Assembly (NCBI RefSeq): GCF_016859285.1
Contig: NC_053414.1
Span: 4,142,017 to 4,206,016 of the forward strand
Source: Xiphias gladius
Taxonomy: Eukaryota; Chordata; Actinopteri; Istiophoriformes; Xiphiidae
Direction of reading: 5' to 3'
Length of the DNA: 64,000 bases
Shown here one piece after another: positions 37,901-47,861 of this stretch. A program made the position numbers and the translations under genes. A model generated the notes under the pieces. The model did no database searches and was not told the DNA's origin. It saw only the letters and a program-made list of their open reading frames with translations. Position 1 is the stretch's first letter. Each line of letters starts with the position of its first letter.

Positions 37901-40900
37901 TGTCAGCAAACAGCCCTTACTTCGACGTGGACCCGTCCTCGGGTCTGGTGTACGTGGTGTCGGCTGCGGGTCTGGCCGGACAGACGGCTGCCGTGGAGGT
38001 GAAGGCCACGGACCCCCGGGGACTTAGTGCTTCAGCCAGGGTGGAGGTGAGCGGGGAGGACCGCAAGTAAAAAGAGAATCTGACAAGAAGCCAAAACCGC
38101 GATGGGTCCGACTCAAAGCTCGAGGCTCGCGGGGGCAAGTTGTTGTAGGAGAAAAAGCTCATTAGGTGACTGAAAATTCACATCTCAGCTGTTCAATCAG
38201 ATCGAAGAAAGGGTCCATGAGAGTCGACAGCTCGTGGAACAGAAACCGACCAAATGTGATCCTGATTCTAGCAAGTTTATTCCTGATAAATTAACCACTG
38301 ATTTTACTTTTATTGTATGAGTACGTTCCGTTTGGGTCCTTAAATCCTAACAAATTAGAAAACTTCATCTTATATCAATTTTAAATCTTAATTTTCATAT
38401 ACATAAGGTAAATGCCCTTCTTTCATACAGGAGTTTAAACTACACGGAATAATGTAAAAACTGAAAATGAGTGCATTGCCCTGATATTTCCCGATTTAAT
38501 CATCTTCTTTTATTTATTTTTATTTGATTTCTTGTATTTATTTTGTCATTCGTACTGCTTTTCCTGTCGGTCACTAACTCCCGGCATTTTGATGTCGCCG
38601 GGGTTATGTATTTCATTTTAAAAAATTGTAGTAAAAATAAACAAACAAACGTTAAAAAAAACAACAACGACTGGTACGAGCCACTGAGGGCTCTCTTCTG
38701 CCCCCAGGTGGCGGTCCAGGGAAATGCGAACAGCGATGACGTGGTGACCATCTCCCTCAACCAGCCTGCGAACAGGGTGGAGAAGAAAGTTCCGGAGTTA
38801 GAGAAGTGAGATGTTCGTTTCGCGAATTACTTTCGTTTAGAAATTCATCCTTTCCCGTGTTCAGCGCGGCGACGATTTTTTCTTCCCCCCCCCCCTCTCA
38901 GGTCTTTAGGCGCGGCCCTGGGCTGGACTGTCAACGTCATCGGGGTGTCGAGCTCCAGCCGAGGAGCCGCCGAGTCCAGAGGACCCGGGGCGGATGCGAG
39001 GACTTTGCTCAGCTTCATCGCTGTAGATGGAGGGGAGGTCGTTTCCTTCGAGGAAGTCACAAAGTAAGAGTCTGTGAGAAAAAAGAAAAAGGAACTCCGA
39101 CGTCCGGATTTTCACATCACACAGCTTAAACCTAAACACATAGTTTCAGTATTTCCTTACCTGTACTCTGTACTTAAGCGTAGTTATTGTAAGGACAGGT
39201 ACTAACGATTCAAGTTTTGGCTGATTGTTGAGTCTACGAAAACATAAGTTCGACTTGTTACCCGATTACCTGATACTCAAATTACTATCATATAAAACAC
39301 AACAAAAGCAGCAAATGCTCACATTTTAGAAGCTGGAAACACGGATCGGTAGTTTTTAACTTATAAAACACTTAAGCAATTAGGATGTAATTAGAATTGC
39401 TGCTAATTCATTTCCTGTCAGCCAGTTGATCAGTAAACGCAGAATGTCGTCGGTCTTCATGTCGCTGACGGTTAAGACGAGGCGTTTTCACGTTCAGTTG
39501 GCGTCGCTTCCCGACGAGGCAGCAGACACGGATAACCAGCCCCCGAACATCATGTGACAGCAGCTGGTCCCACGGGGCCTCGGACCGATTGATTAGTACC
39601 TGCTGTTCCACCCCCCCGAAACCCTCAAAAACCCTCCACCCGGCGGTAAACAGGTTTGCCTCGGTGGAGCTCCGGCTGCTAACACGGATTTAACGTCAGC
39701 GACGCGTCCGCAGGTTTCTGCCGACACCGTAACTGTAACGAGCAGGTGCCCTATTATCCCATATTTACCCTCCACGCTCCCGCGGGGCCGCACACGTGGA
39801 AATCCTCATTTCAGCACAGAAAGGCCAGTAAACATCCATTTGCTTCTTTATTCAAACAAAACGAAACACACACACTCTTGCTTTTGTTTTCGCTGGATCA
39901 TTTTAAAAGAAGAATGAAAAGAGTCCTCACATCAATAAACTCGTTTCAAAACTTTACCCAGACAATCTCAACTCAAGGTCGACTTACTCGTTTGTTCCAG
40001 CGTGAAACGGTCGAAAGCCCAAGAACCGGCGAGTCTTGAACCTTTGAGGTGGGACTGTTTTTTGGCGGCTGCTGTTTCCAGGGCCGAGACTGAACCTTCA
40101 GCCTGACGTTAGACCGTTTTCAGTTTTCCGTGACTTCGGTGACTTTTGGACTCCTGGGCGCGTAACAGTCCCGAGCTCTGGCTAAACGCGCGTTGGGGCT
40201 GGAGCTGCGTCCCCTCCGCACCGTCCTGACCTCTTCTGTCCGATCCCCAGGAGACTGCAGAGCCAATCAGCTGCCGTGAGGGCGGAGCTGGTCAGAGTGT
40301 TCGGGGAGGGGCTGGCTTTCGACGTGGCGACGAGGCCCCACAGCCCCGCCTCCGGCCGGGCGGCGGTCATCGCTCTGGGCGTCACGTTGGCCCTGAGCAT
40401 CGTGGGATTGATCGTCGCCGTCGGCTTGATCTTCAGGTGAGACCGGAGACCGTCAGGAACCGGAGTTGATCATTTTCACCTCAGATGATAACATGGTGTC
40501 GTGGTCCCAAGTGGACCAAAAAACAAAAATCGGATAATGCAGATTTAATTCTCTGTTGATTGATGTATTCAGTGAATATTTCAGCACCATCTGGTTCGAA
40601 CCTCACAATCCTGAGGTCACTCTTAAGTTTCTAAAGATTTTAGAGAATTCTTCAGGGTAAAATACTTGTTGACTGAGTGGGAGACATTTCTCAGGCGGCT
40701 CCCAGTCTCTCGTTTTTGAAACCCGACGCTTCCTCCGCCGCACTGTAGATTAAAAATCCTCACGACTCAACGATACGCTGAACGTGTGACGGACACGTGA
40801 ATAAACGGGGGATGAAACACCAGGAGAGGGCCCGGGACGTTCTGCTGTTCGTGGACGGGGTTCGTCAGAGAAGCCGGAGAACGAGGAGGATTGTGGTTCC

Positions 40901-41011
40901 GCGTGACTGCGGATCCAGTCAGCGTCGGATTCATCCTCCTATCAAATGTTCGCACGCAAATAAATACTCCCTTCTTATTTATGCTGCCTCAGCTATTGGA
41001 TCATCCTCATC

Positions 41012-41044
<33 letters not shown>

Positions 41045-42026
41045 GACGGAAATCGTCAATGTGCTCGACTGAGTTTCTGAAGTGCAGTCACTGGGGATTT
41101 ATCCTTAACCAGCTCAAGGGAAATGAAGTTTGCCAGTAAGAGTGAAGGATTTTTACTTAGATCTTTCACTGAAGTCCAAAATTTTTGCTTTGAGCAGTTT
41201 GTAAACTCGGGCCACGAATTGAAAAACGCCTGCACCGCGTCACTCTCTGCCACTTCATGTTAAAAGTCACCTTTTTTTTTTCTCCCCTCTAGGATCGAAA
41301 ATCCGTAATTTGACTTTCGACTTACAGGAGGAGAGCCAGAGTTTCTCGGTTGTGGATATTATTCACTCTGTGAACCGGCGCCACAGATTCGTACGCGACG
41401 TGTTGATGCCGTGACGAGCGGCTGAACAAAAGCCTTTAACGGGACAGTTTCCGCAATTCCTTTTTCAAGTAGTTGTTATTGAAGGAGACACGGAGGATTT
41501 ACAAAAACACCAGGATGACGGGAGTTGAGCCTCGGTTGGACTTTAATGTCATGTCCTGTTTTTCCCGCCACTCAGGTTCAAGAGGAAGGAGAAACATCCG
41601 GATTCTGACAAAGACAGTTTCGACATCGGCCGATGTGACGAAGGTTACACGTGAGTCCTCGTAGAAACCCCTAAACCTCCATCCCAGCTCCGCATGAGGG
41701 TTGGTTTTTTTTAAATGCAAGTCTCCTGTTGTGTTTCAGGAACTGGTCCCAGAAGATCCCTGAAACCTCCGACCAGGTGACGAAGAAATGACGCGCCGAT
41801 CGCATTCGAGGTGTTGAAATGAAACATTGGAGAAGTAAAACCAAAGCGTGTTGACCAGCGATTTTTGTTACAGGGCCAGACGAGGTCCCGAGAGGGGGGT
41901 CCAGAGGACTGGCAGTGGGGGGCGGGCCGACGGACAGACCACGAGGGGACAGTTGAGACAGACAGCCACGGCGTGAGGGTCGAGGAGGACGGAGAGAGTA
42001 ATGAAAGCCGCACTTCTTCTCTCTGA
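19304..42026 (+). CDS. Large cadherin-superfamily adhesion protein (about 13 EC repeats, MAD, one TM, PDZ-ligand tail)
   Basis: At least 29 exons were read, all with GT/AG borders. The product has a signal peptide, about 13 extracellular cadherin repeats with DxNDN calcium linkers and DxD/DRE motifs, a membrane-adjacent domain, one transmembrane helix and a cytoplasmic tail of roughly 90 residues ending SRTSSL. The final TSSL fits a class I PDZ ligand. Short tails with PDZ ligands and membrane-adjacent domains are known from CDHR2, CDHR5 and CDH23. Repeat number and tail match none of these exactly, so the gene is left unnamed; a fish cadherin-related (CDHR/Fat-like) protein is likely. It should be a cell-surface calcium-dependent adhesion protein. 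Two defects occur: phase conflict and missing coding sequence between 32366 and 34127, and a one-base shift in exon 21. They may be assembly errors, or the gene may be decaying. Confidence 0.85.
23464..27241 (+). CDS. Cadherin exons 6-14: EC2 to EC5
   Basis: Exons: 23464-23550, 24083-24190, 24321-24434, 24763-24856, 24937-25055, 25287-25460, 25545-25673, 26158-26313, 27061-27241; all phases are consistent. Linkers after the repeats are DVEDFDNLNPYF (degenerate), DVNDNIPEF and DENDNSPEF. EC3 has AQDGDKGIN and AFDREQ, EC4 has ALDRET, and EC5 has AEDPDADVNG, the usual calcium ligands. Consensus N-glycosylation sites (NIS, NFT, NDT, NVT, NSS) are frequent, as expected for an extracellular region. 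Confidence 0.88.
25898..25942. repeat. (TA)n microsatellite
   Basis: About 22 uninterrupted TA units in the intron between cadherin exons 12 and 13. Confidence 0.95.
26690..26870 (+). pseudogene. Decayed LINE reverse-transcriptase fragment in intron 13
   Basis: The plus strand reads YGVPQGSVEGP (26700-26733), the motif B block of non-LTR RTs (GVPQGSxLGP). About 80 bases later comes HCYANDRLL, the relic of the YADD catalytic block, with a stop and shift between. This marks an old L2/CR1-like element. The limits are uncertain. Confidence 0.6.
28474..30690 (+). CDS. Cadherin exons 15-17: EC6 to most of EC9
   Basis: Exons: 28474-28607, 28743-29693 (951 bases, unusually large for this gene), 30565-30690; phases agree. 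The linker entering EC6 is APGDSKPQF, lacking DxNDN. Later linkers are DVNDNSPVF, DINDNVPEF and DVNNNPPEF. The long exon holds the rest of EC6, all of EC7 and EC8, and the start of EC9 without an intron. These central repeats have the best-preserved calcium motifs (ALDRETKAEY, VDPDEGANG). Confidence 0.9.
30090..30202 (+). repeat. L2-like non-LTR retrotransposon 3' tail
   Basis: The segment ends GGCGCTATATGAATAAAGTTGAATTGACTTG, close to the GGCGCTATATAAATAAA-ATTGAATTGA tail seen widely in fish L2/CR1-type LINEs. It lies in the intron between exons 16 and 17 of the cadherin gene, in sense orientation. Confidence 0.55.
31926..34278 (+). CDS. Cadherin exons 18-20: EC9 end, EC10 and part of EC11, with a missing piece
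   Basis: Exons: 31926-32177, 32268-32366, 34127-34278. Exon 18 closes EC9 with DYNDNAPQF, and EC10 has TDADLGLNG and PLDRES. Exon 19 ends in phase 0 inside EC10 (KGSPQRE). Exon 20 begins in phase 2 in the middle of EC11 (SSPYLALNSETGEVVL). The end of EC10, its DxNDN linker and the first half of EC11, roughly 60 residues, are not encoded anywhere between 32367 and 34126. That interval is largely occupied by the RGTCA satellite. Either an exon was lost or the assembly collapsed it. Confidence 0.75.
32451..32494. repeat. Perfect 17-bp inverted repeat
   Basis: ACACTTGGCTACGCAAC is followed after a 10-base spacer (AATGTCGTGA) by its exact reverse complement. A cruciform or RNA hairpin could form. 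It lies in the cadherin intron where an exon is missing. Confidence 0.85.
32985..33815 (+). repeat. RGTCA pentanucleotide satellite, about 830 bp
   Basis: The tract consists of GGTCA and AGTCA pentamers in alternating blocks, with occasional GGCCA variants and three interruptions reading GTGGGGTTGG. All three forward frames are open because the pentamer contains no stop in that direction. The AGGTCA words equal the nuclear-receptor half-site consensus, here probably only by sequence chance. Confidence 0.95.
34540..34925 (+). repeat. Dispersed fish repeat ending in GTACTTTGTTACTTCCCACCACTG
   Basis: The segment includes AAAAGTACTCATTGTGCAGAATG and ends in GGAGTAAATGTACTTTGTTACTTCCCACCACTG with many AAGTA words. 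This arrangement is familiar from very common fish interspersed repeats. The class is undetermined. Confidence 0.5.
35343..35648 (+). CDS. Cadherin exon 21: EC11 end and EC12, containing a one-base frameshift
   Basis: The exon enters in phase 1 and must leave in phase 0, which needs 305 or 308 bases; it has 306. The first 45 bases read RVVVNLRIVSLVEG, the end of EC11, with no DxNDN linker. From about 35390 the cadherin sequence (SSSYNFSLPENQPAGVV, then AILTKTPLDKEM) continues only in another frame. The run TTT at 35390-35392 is one base longer than the frame requires. Without a shift, a TGA follows within 12 codons. Confidence 0.8.
37011..42026 (+). CDS. Cadherin exons 22-29: EC12 linker, EC13, membrane-adjacent domain, TM and tail
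   Basis: Exons: 37011-37121, 37855-38046, 38708-38805, 38902-39063, 40251-40436, 41576-41650, 41740-41776, 41874-42026; phases agree throughout. EC13 has ATDPDVGDEG. A stretch with alternating hydrophobic strands (DDVVTISLNQPANRVEKKV to the helix before the membrane) resembles the membrane-adjacent domain of CDHR2/CDH23-type proteins. The transmembrane helix is VIALGVTLALSIVGLIVAVG, followed by basic RFKRKEKH. The acidic, Ser/Thr-rich tail ends TSSL before TGA. This 3' part is GC-richer than the 5' half. Confidence 0.88.
41011..41044. repeat. (CAT)n microsatellite
   Basis: About 11 CAT units in the cadherin intron between exons 26 and 27. Confidence 0.95.
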
Positions 42027-42235
42027 TCCGACCTGAGATCAGCAGCTTTCGGTCAAACTGTGCGGCGTCTGGAGCGTCCCACTAGAATAATGACGGACTC
42101 TTGCTTTTATTTTGATTAGAACCAGTTTTTACTAAATTGGTCTCACATTTTAATTAAAGGCTTAAAAATAATAATCACCTGTTTTTTTTTTTTTCTGTTT
42201 TTCTTTTTGCACGTAAACGACGCAACGGTAAATTC

Positions 42236-42262
42236 TAAATAAATGTAACTTCGTTCAAAATA
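42236..42262 (+). terminator. Candidate polyadenylation signals of the cadherin gene
   Basis: Two AATAAA hexamers (TCTAAATAAATG near 42237 and CAAAATAAAGACG near 42258) lie about 220 bases after the stop codon. A further AATAAA stands at 43455. Which one is used cannot be told from sequence. Confidence 0.45.
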
Positions 42263-45014
42263 AAGACGCGAAACGTCTGAGCGGTCGGAGTCGTCTTCGG
42301 GTCAAAGGTGCCCTCCGAGTTTCTCTGTAAACAATCAAAGCTTCTGTCTACGCTTGGAGTTTCTCAGCGACTCTCACTGCGTTTAAACTCGAGGTCTTGC
42401 AAACTTGTTAAATGCGTTTTCTTTCCCCATAAAACATTTGTAACGCCCCCCCCCAAAAACAATCCATATCTATTAGCTACCGGTCTTCTTCGTTTACTCT
42501 GTTGGCGCCGCCACGTGTCGATCAGCGCAGCGGCGCGAGACCGATGCCGGGGCCCGCCGTTCAAGCCGTCGCTCAGTGGCCCCCGAACCCCATAATCCAC
42601 AGGGAAACTTGAGCCTGTCGGGGCAGGAGACGGACGGGAGGCGACGGGAGCCAGCGACCCCCGGGAAAAGGGGGAAATGACATCATAGAAGCCGTTTCTG
42701 CAGCAGCCGCCGCTGACGCGCGTCCGCGGGAGACGTCGCGGTCTGTCGTGAACAGCCTGCGAGAGTTAAGATCCTCTGAGGACAAAATACGAAGAAACAA
42801 AAGTATTGCTTGGCACATTAACTGGGATCCAATTCCCCTTTAACTAATGTAATAATACATAATGGCTTTCTAATGTCATTATCTCTGGTGGGCAGATCCC
42901 AGATCCCAGACCCGGAGAAACCTCAGCAGCTGCTTTTACCTTCTGTTTTATTCCCTGAAATCAGCTGCTGTCGTGTTTAGTTTGAATATAAATCTGCAGA
43001 TTTTTTTTTTTTGCCCCCATCATCCGTCTTTATTTTAAAATATTTCCCAAGCTGCTTTCAAGTGAGAAGATGTCTCAGACGTTCCCGCCTCGCCACCAGA
43101 CTTGGTTCATTTTTCAGCCCGTTTTACGGCCAAATGTGAAGCCCAGATGTTTTCTGAGGTGAAGAGTTCACCGAGGATCGAGTGTCGTTGCCGTTGAAGC
43201 TTGATTGTCGACCTGCCGAGTTTCGTTTCACGTGTCGTTACGTCTACGAAACGGCAGCGATAAAGCAAAAGTTTTCCATTTAACGTAGATCAAACGTTCG
43301 AATGTTACTTCCCAGAGTCTTGTTTTCAGATACAACTTCTTGCTTTTCATTAATGCACTTTATTGGTAAAAATGTAAATATTGCAACAGCTGTGCAGTAA
43401 CACCAGCACCTTCACCCTTGTCCTGTGTGTCTGTGGCACAATGAACAATTTGTAATAAAATGCATTTGAACTATCTCAGTTTGGGTTTTTTTTATTTATT
43501 TAAAGTACGAGATTCTACAAAGAACAAATTTTTTTTTTTTTTTTTTTAAATTAAACTGACATTAGTGAGAAGATTTTCCTCAAACGTTCACGCCGCTCAA
43601 CGGAATTTTTGATCATCAACCGGTTGCGGATCATATCGTCGATTTCACCATTTCACTTTATTCGTCCCGATAAGTGTTTCTAGCGGCTCGTAGGCAGATG
43701 CTGCGCATCTGTTCGCGTACAGCTGCTTTCAGTCGACAAGGATTCCCGCACATTTTCACCGTCGTACCAAGCCGCGAGCTCCGCCGCTTCCAGGGCTTAT
43801 AGGGGAATGTTATTGCACTAGCACGCTGGTTTTATCATGTAGCTCTTCATTTATCCAATCAAATGCATTTCGACCAAGAGGAGCCCTGATGTAACTGTCG
43901 CACTTCACTGAAAACAAAACAAAAAAAAAAACACGATGGACACTGAGCAGAGGGAAAGGAGAAACAAAAAAGCTCACAGCTCCACATGGGTTTCAGTTCA
44001 TAATTCTTCATATTAAAACTGTTTTTATTAATTTATTCTCTATTAAAATAAAATCAGAAAAGAATCAGAACACAGCAGAAGAAGCGAAAATAAACAATAG
44101 ATTATGGAATGTACTTCAGTAAAGAAAATAAAAGCTCCAGCTGGTCCAACATGGGGGCTTTATTTCAACCACAGTCAAATAAAGCACCGCTTTTATATAC
44201 TCATATATATATAAAGATATTTATATATATATTTATATAGTTTTCATATACACCTTCAGGCAATGACTAGAGAGGATTCTTTACAGAATCAAGTTTCTTG
44301 TGGTTCTCTTAATTTACAGGTAAACTTAGTTTCTGGATAATTAAACCACAGAAAAGTCAAGGCAACTTCCTTTTGCCTCGTTCATAAAGTACAAAACTGG
44401 CACAGAGGACGACCATTTTCATACACAGTAAAAATGCAATAAAATTAAATTACATACAGAGGAGACCAAAGTTCTGTAAACCTTTCCCCATTACAGCAAA
44501 CCTCAAATAAAATCACTTTCCAAAACAAATTCAAATCAGTATAAAACACACACGCGCACACGCACGCACCCACGCACACACACACACACACGCACACACA
44601 GAAGGAAAAAAAAAAAAAAAAAAAAAAAACACAACAAGACAAACTTTTTTTTTTTGCCCTTTGAAAAAAATGTGCTATAGCTTGTACAACTTTTTCTGGT
44701 TTTCTTCTTTATTTGTCAAACGAGGGGTCGGCTAACGCGCGGAGTCGGAGTTTAATAGAGCGAGAAACGACACGGCGAGAGCCACTGAAGCTGGAGAAAA
44801 CTGACCGACCAAACATCAGCAGAAGGCAACGGACAGCAGCACACAAACAGCAGAAGAAGAAGAAGAGGAGGAGGAAGAGGAAGAAGAAACCGAAACAACA
44901 GGAAATCGCGTTTTCCTCTGAGCAGAATCAGGATTTTCAAAAAGAGAAGAAAAAGGAAAAAAAAAAAGGAGAAGTTTGTGTTAAAGATCTCATGGCAGCT
45001 GTGAGTTGATGATG
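42263..45014. other. Convergent intergenic region with 3' UTRs
   Basis: No additional gene is supported. 42480-42760 is CpG-rich, while the rest is AT-rich. On the minus strand AATAAA hexamers occur near 44164 and 44025-44040, suitable for the end of usp34. A CA-rich microsatellite plus A-run (44545-44630) and a GAA/GAG-rich tract (44850-44975) lie in the presumed usp34 3' UTR. Confidence 0.5.
44159..44164 (-). terminator. Candidate polyadenylation signal of usp34
   Basis: AATAAA on the minus strand, about 850 bases after the usp34 stop codon. Other minus-strand copies near 44025-44040 are equally possible. Confidence 0.35.
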
Positions 45015-45609
45015 TCATGAAGAGGGCGGGCCTTTAACGGACAGTTTGGTAACTATGGCGATGGTGGCTTCCACCGTCCTGTACAGCATGTCCAGCATGT
45101 CGGGCGGGGGGCCGGCGCTCGGGAACGCCTGGGAGGAGGGGGTGTGGCCGCCGCAGCCCTCCGACCCCTCCCCCACCAGCCCGAGGGCCGACGGGAAGGC
45201 GGCGTCCTCTGAGAGGGGCGGGGCCGAGCCGCTGCCGGTCTTGGAGCCCGCCTCCTTCTCCTCCTTCACCTCCTCCGAGGAGCAAGACATCGCCTCGCCC
45301 CTCCTGCCCTCCCGCTGCTCCGCGTCCTCCTCCTCACCCGTCGCCACGGGCTCCTCCCCCTGGACGAACCCCTCCCCCGCCTCCTGCAGCAGGGAGGAGG
45401 AGGAGGAAAACGAGGAGGAGGACGACGAAGAAGCCTCCATCTTCTCCTCTTTGGGGGAAGAGTCCAGGTTTCCGGAGGAGGCGGGGGCGGGGTCGGGGGA
45501 GGGCGGGTCCTGCTCGGTGCCCGGGTCGATCAGCGAGGAGGAGTCTCGAGTCTCCGTGTCAGAGGTGCTGGTGGGCGTCAGCGCCTCCTGGTGGTCGGGC
45601 TTCGGCTCG
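45015..45609 (-). CDS. usp34: usp34 last coding exon, low-complexity tail
   Basis: The exon follows an acceptor ending CCGCCCTGCAG and runs to TGA at 45017-45015. It starts with [17 protein letters not shown], the conserved family block. It then becomes Ser/Glu-rich (runs of Ser and Glu) before a final conserved-looking helix with [16 protein letters not shown]. It needs entry in phase 2, whereas the preceding recognised exon leaves in phase 1, so a short exon between them is unrecognised or lost. In mammals this place holds a basic KRRR-type segment that I cannot find here. Confidence 0.8.
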
Positions 45610-45700
45610 CTGCAGGGCGGGAGAGCGGAGGAGGAGGAGGAGGAGGTGGAGGAAGAGGAGGAGGTGGAGGCCACGCAGAGCGGAGCGCACACGCGCACGC

Positions 45701-45754
<54 letters not shown>

Positions 45755-47507
45755 ACCAGTCACATAAACGGAGTCACACACTATAGATGGGGATTTTTAT
45801 ATGTGAAAACCACAAAAACCACATCCCCTCCGCTGCGTGTAACCGTGCTGGTTTAGCAGAAAGAAGGAAATCTGAACAACTACTTCATTTATTCCATGAA
45901 AATAGAGATGAGGTAAGAATCTACAGAGCAGCTACGTGGGCCTTCATCCTCAAAATCTCCCGGTTTGGGTTGCTCAGGTTTTAAACCTCTGTTTCGGAGA
46001 TTTCTGCTTCCAGCTCAAAACGAAGCAGGAACAAACTGCAGCTCTCTGGGTTCAGAGGAGCACGATAGAAACTCCTCGCAGTGGCTGAACTGAGCTCTCC
46101 AGCGTTTTGCTGTAAAAGCTGGATATAAACACCGAGGGTCTGGAGAAGAACTGATTTCAACACTAGCAACCGACCGGTTTCCACGGCTACCAAACCCCGC
46201 ACGGGCCGAGACCTCAGACAGCAGGTATTCAGCACCTCCCCGGTGCTTTCAGACCAGGGAGGCTCCTTGAAAAGTGGTTTCCATTGGCCATTCGAGGGAG
46301 GCTGTAATTCATACATGGTGTGTGTGTGTGTGTGTGTGTTTTGTACCTTTGGCCTTGTGGTCCTTGGCCTCCAGCTCCAGAGCGCTGCGCTGCTGGACGC
46401 ACACGCGACAGCGGCCCAGCAGCTCCTGCAGGGCCGGGCAGAGGGCCGGGTCGACGGCCTGAGGCGGCTGGACGGACAGCAGCAACACCAGCGCCCTCAG
46501 GTCCTGCCGGGACGGAGAGAGAGGGAGGGAAAGGGAAAATGAAAACAGCTGGAAAAGACGAGCTTCCGCTCTAAAACAGAAGGTAACCGAGAAGAACTGG
46601 GGACTTGTGTGTGTGTGTGTGTGTGTGTGTTAGTACGGCGTTGAGCAGGCCGCTGGTCTTGCTGAGCTCCAGGCGGTGAGCTGCCAGTTCAGGCTGCAGG
46701 CTGCTCTGCTCGCTCAGCAGGTTCGTCACCAAAACGCCGATCAGGTTGGAGCAGCTGGGACCCGACAGCACCTGCACCTGCTCACGAACACACAGACTTT
46801 TATTGCTCCACTTAAAAGTTGAGATGTTTGCGACGGCGATGCTACAATCACGTAAAAATCTAACCGTCAAAACTTTAATATAAACTACTTTGAAAGAAAC
46901 TCTGCTTAAGTCTGGTGTATTTTGATTTGTGGAATAAAAACCAGAAATATAAAAATTCATTGATTAAACACAAAAATTGTGAAAAAAACCAAACAAAAAA
47001 ACTGGACCTTGTGCAGGAAGTAGGTGAGGAAGGAATACGCCACGTTGTTGTTGAGAAACATCCTCTCGTCCATCAGGATACACTTGATGTACTCGCTGAA
47101 GGCCGGATCCTCACACAGCAGCTTCACGCACGTTTTCGCCAGAACAGACTGAAAGAGCAGCGAGAGGATGAGCGACGACGACAATGAATTCCTGCCGCGC
47201 TACTGCGGTAACAATGGATGGAAACCAGTCAAACCAGTGTACCTGCGACTGACAGAGCTCCGTCCACAGTTTGGGGAAGAGAGCGAGGTGAAGAGGAAGT
47301 CCTTCGTATGCTATCAACACACCTGAGACAGAGAAGCGGCGTTAACGTGGGAATATCTCAAATGTTTCTATGTTAATCCCACTGTATTTTTGTATCGATG
47401 CATTTATAAAGAGTCTGTTTCATTTGTCACTGTCCAGTTTATTTTTTTTTGGTCTTTCATGTTTCTTTTTCACCAGTGGCCAAGTCAAAAAAAGCATGTT
47501 TAAAATT

Positions 47508-47539
<32 letters not shown>

Positions 47540-47696
47540 CACACACACAACATACTGAGCTTGACGAGTGTGTCAGTGAATTTTTCGCAGTTGACGGCGA
47601 CGCGACACAGCAGGTGGATGAACTGGTGGTAGGACAAGAAGTAATCCAGCAGCATCCGGTCGTACACCTCGTCTTTACCCTGAGAGACAGAGAGAC

Positions 47697-47785
<89 letters not shown>

Positions 47786-47825
47786 GAGAGACAGAGACAG
47801 AGAGAGAGAGACAGAGAGAGACAGA

Positions 47826-47861
<36 letters not shown>

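Noticed and set aside
45046..45786. Plus-strand open frame of 246 codons opposite the last usp34 exon
   Set aside because: It is the complement of a Ser/Glu-rich usp34 exon and a CA microsatellite; the usp34 strand carries the recognised sequence.
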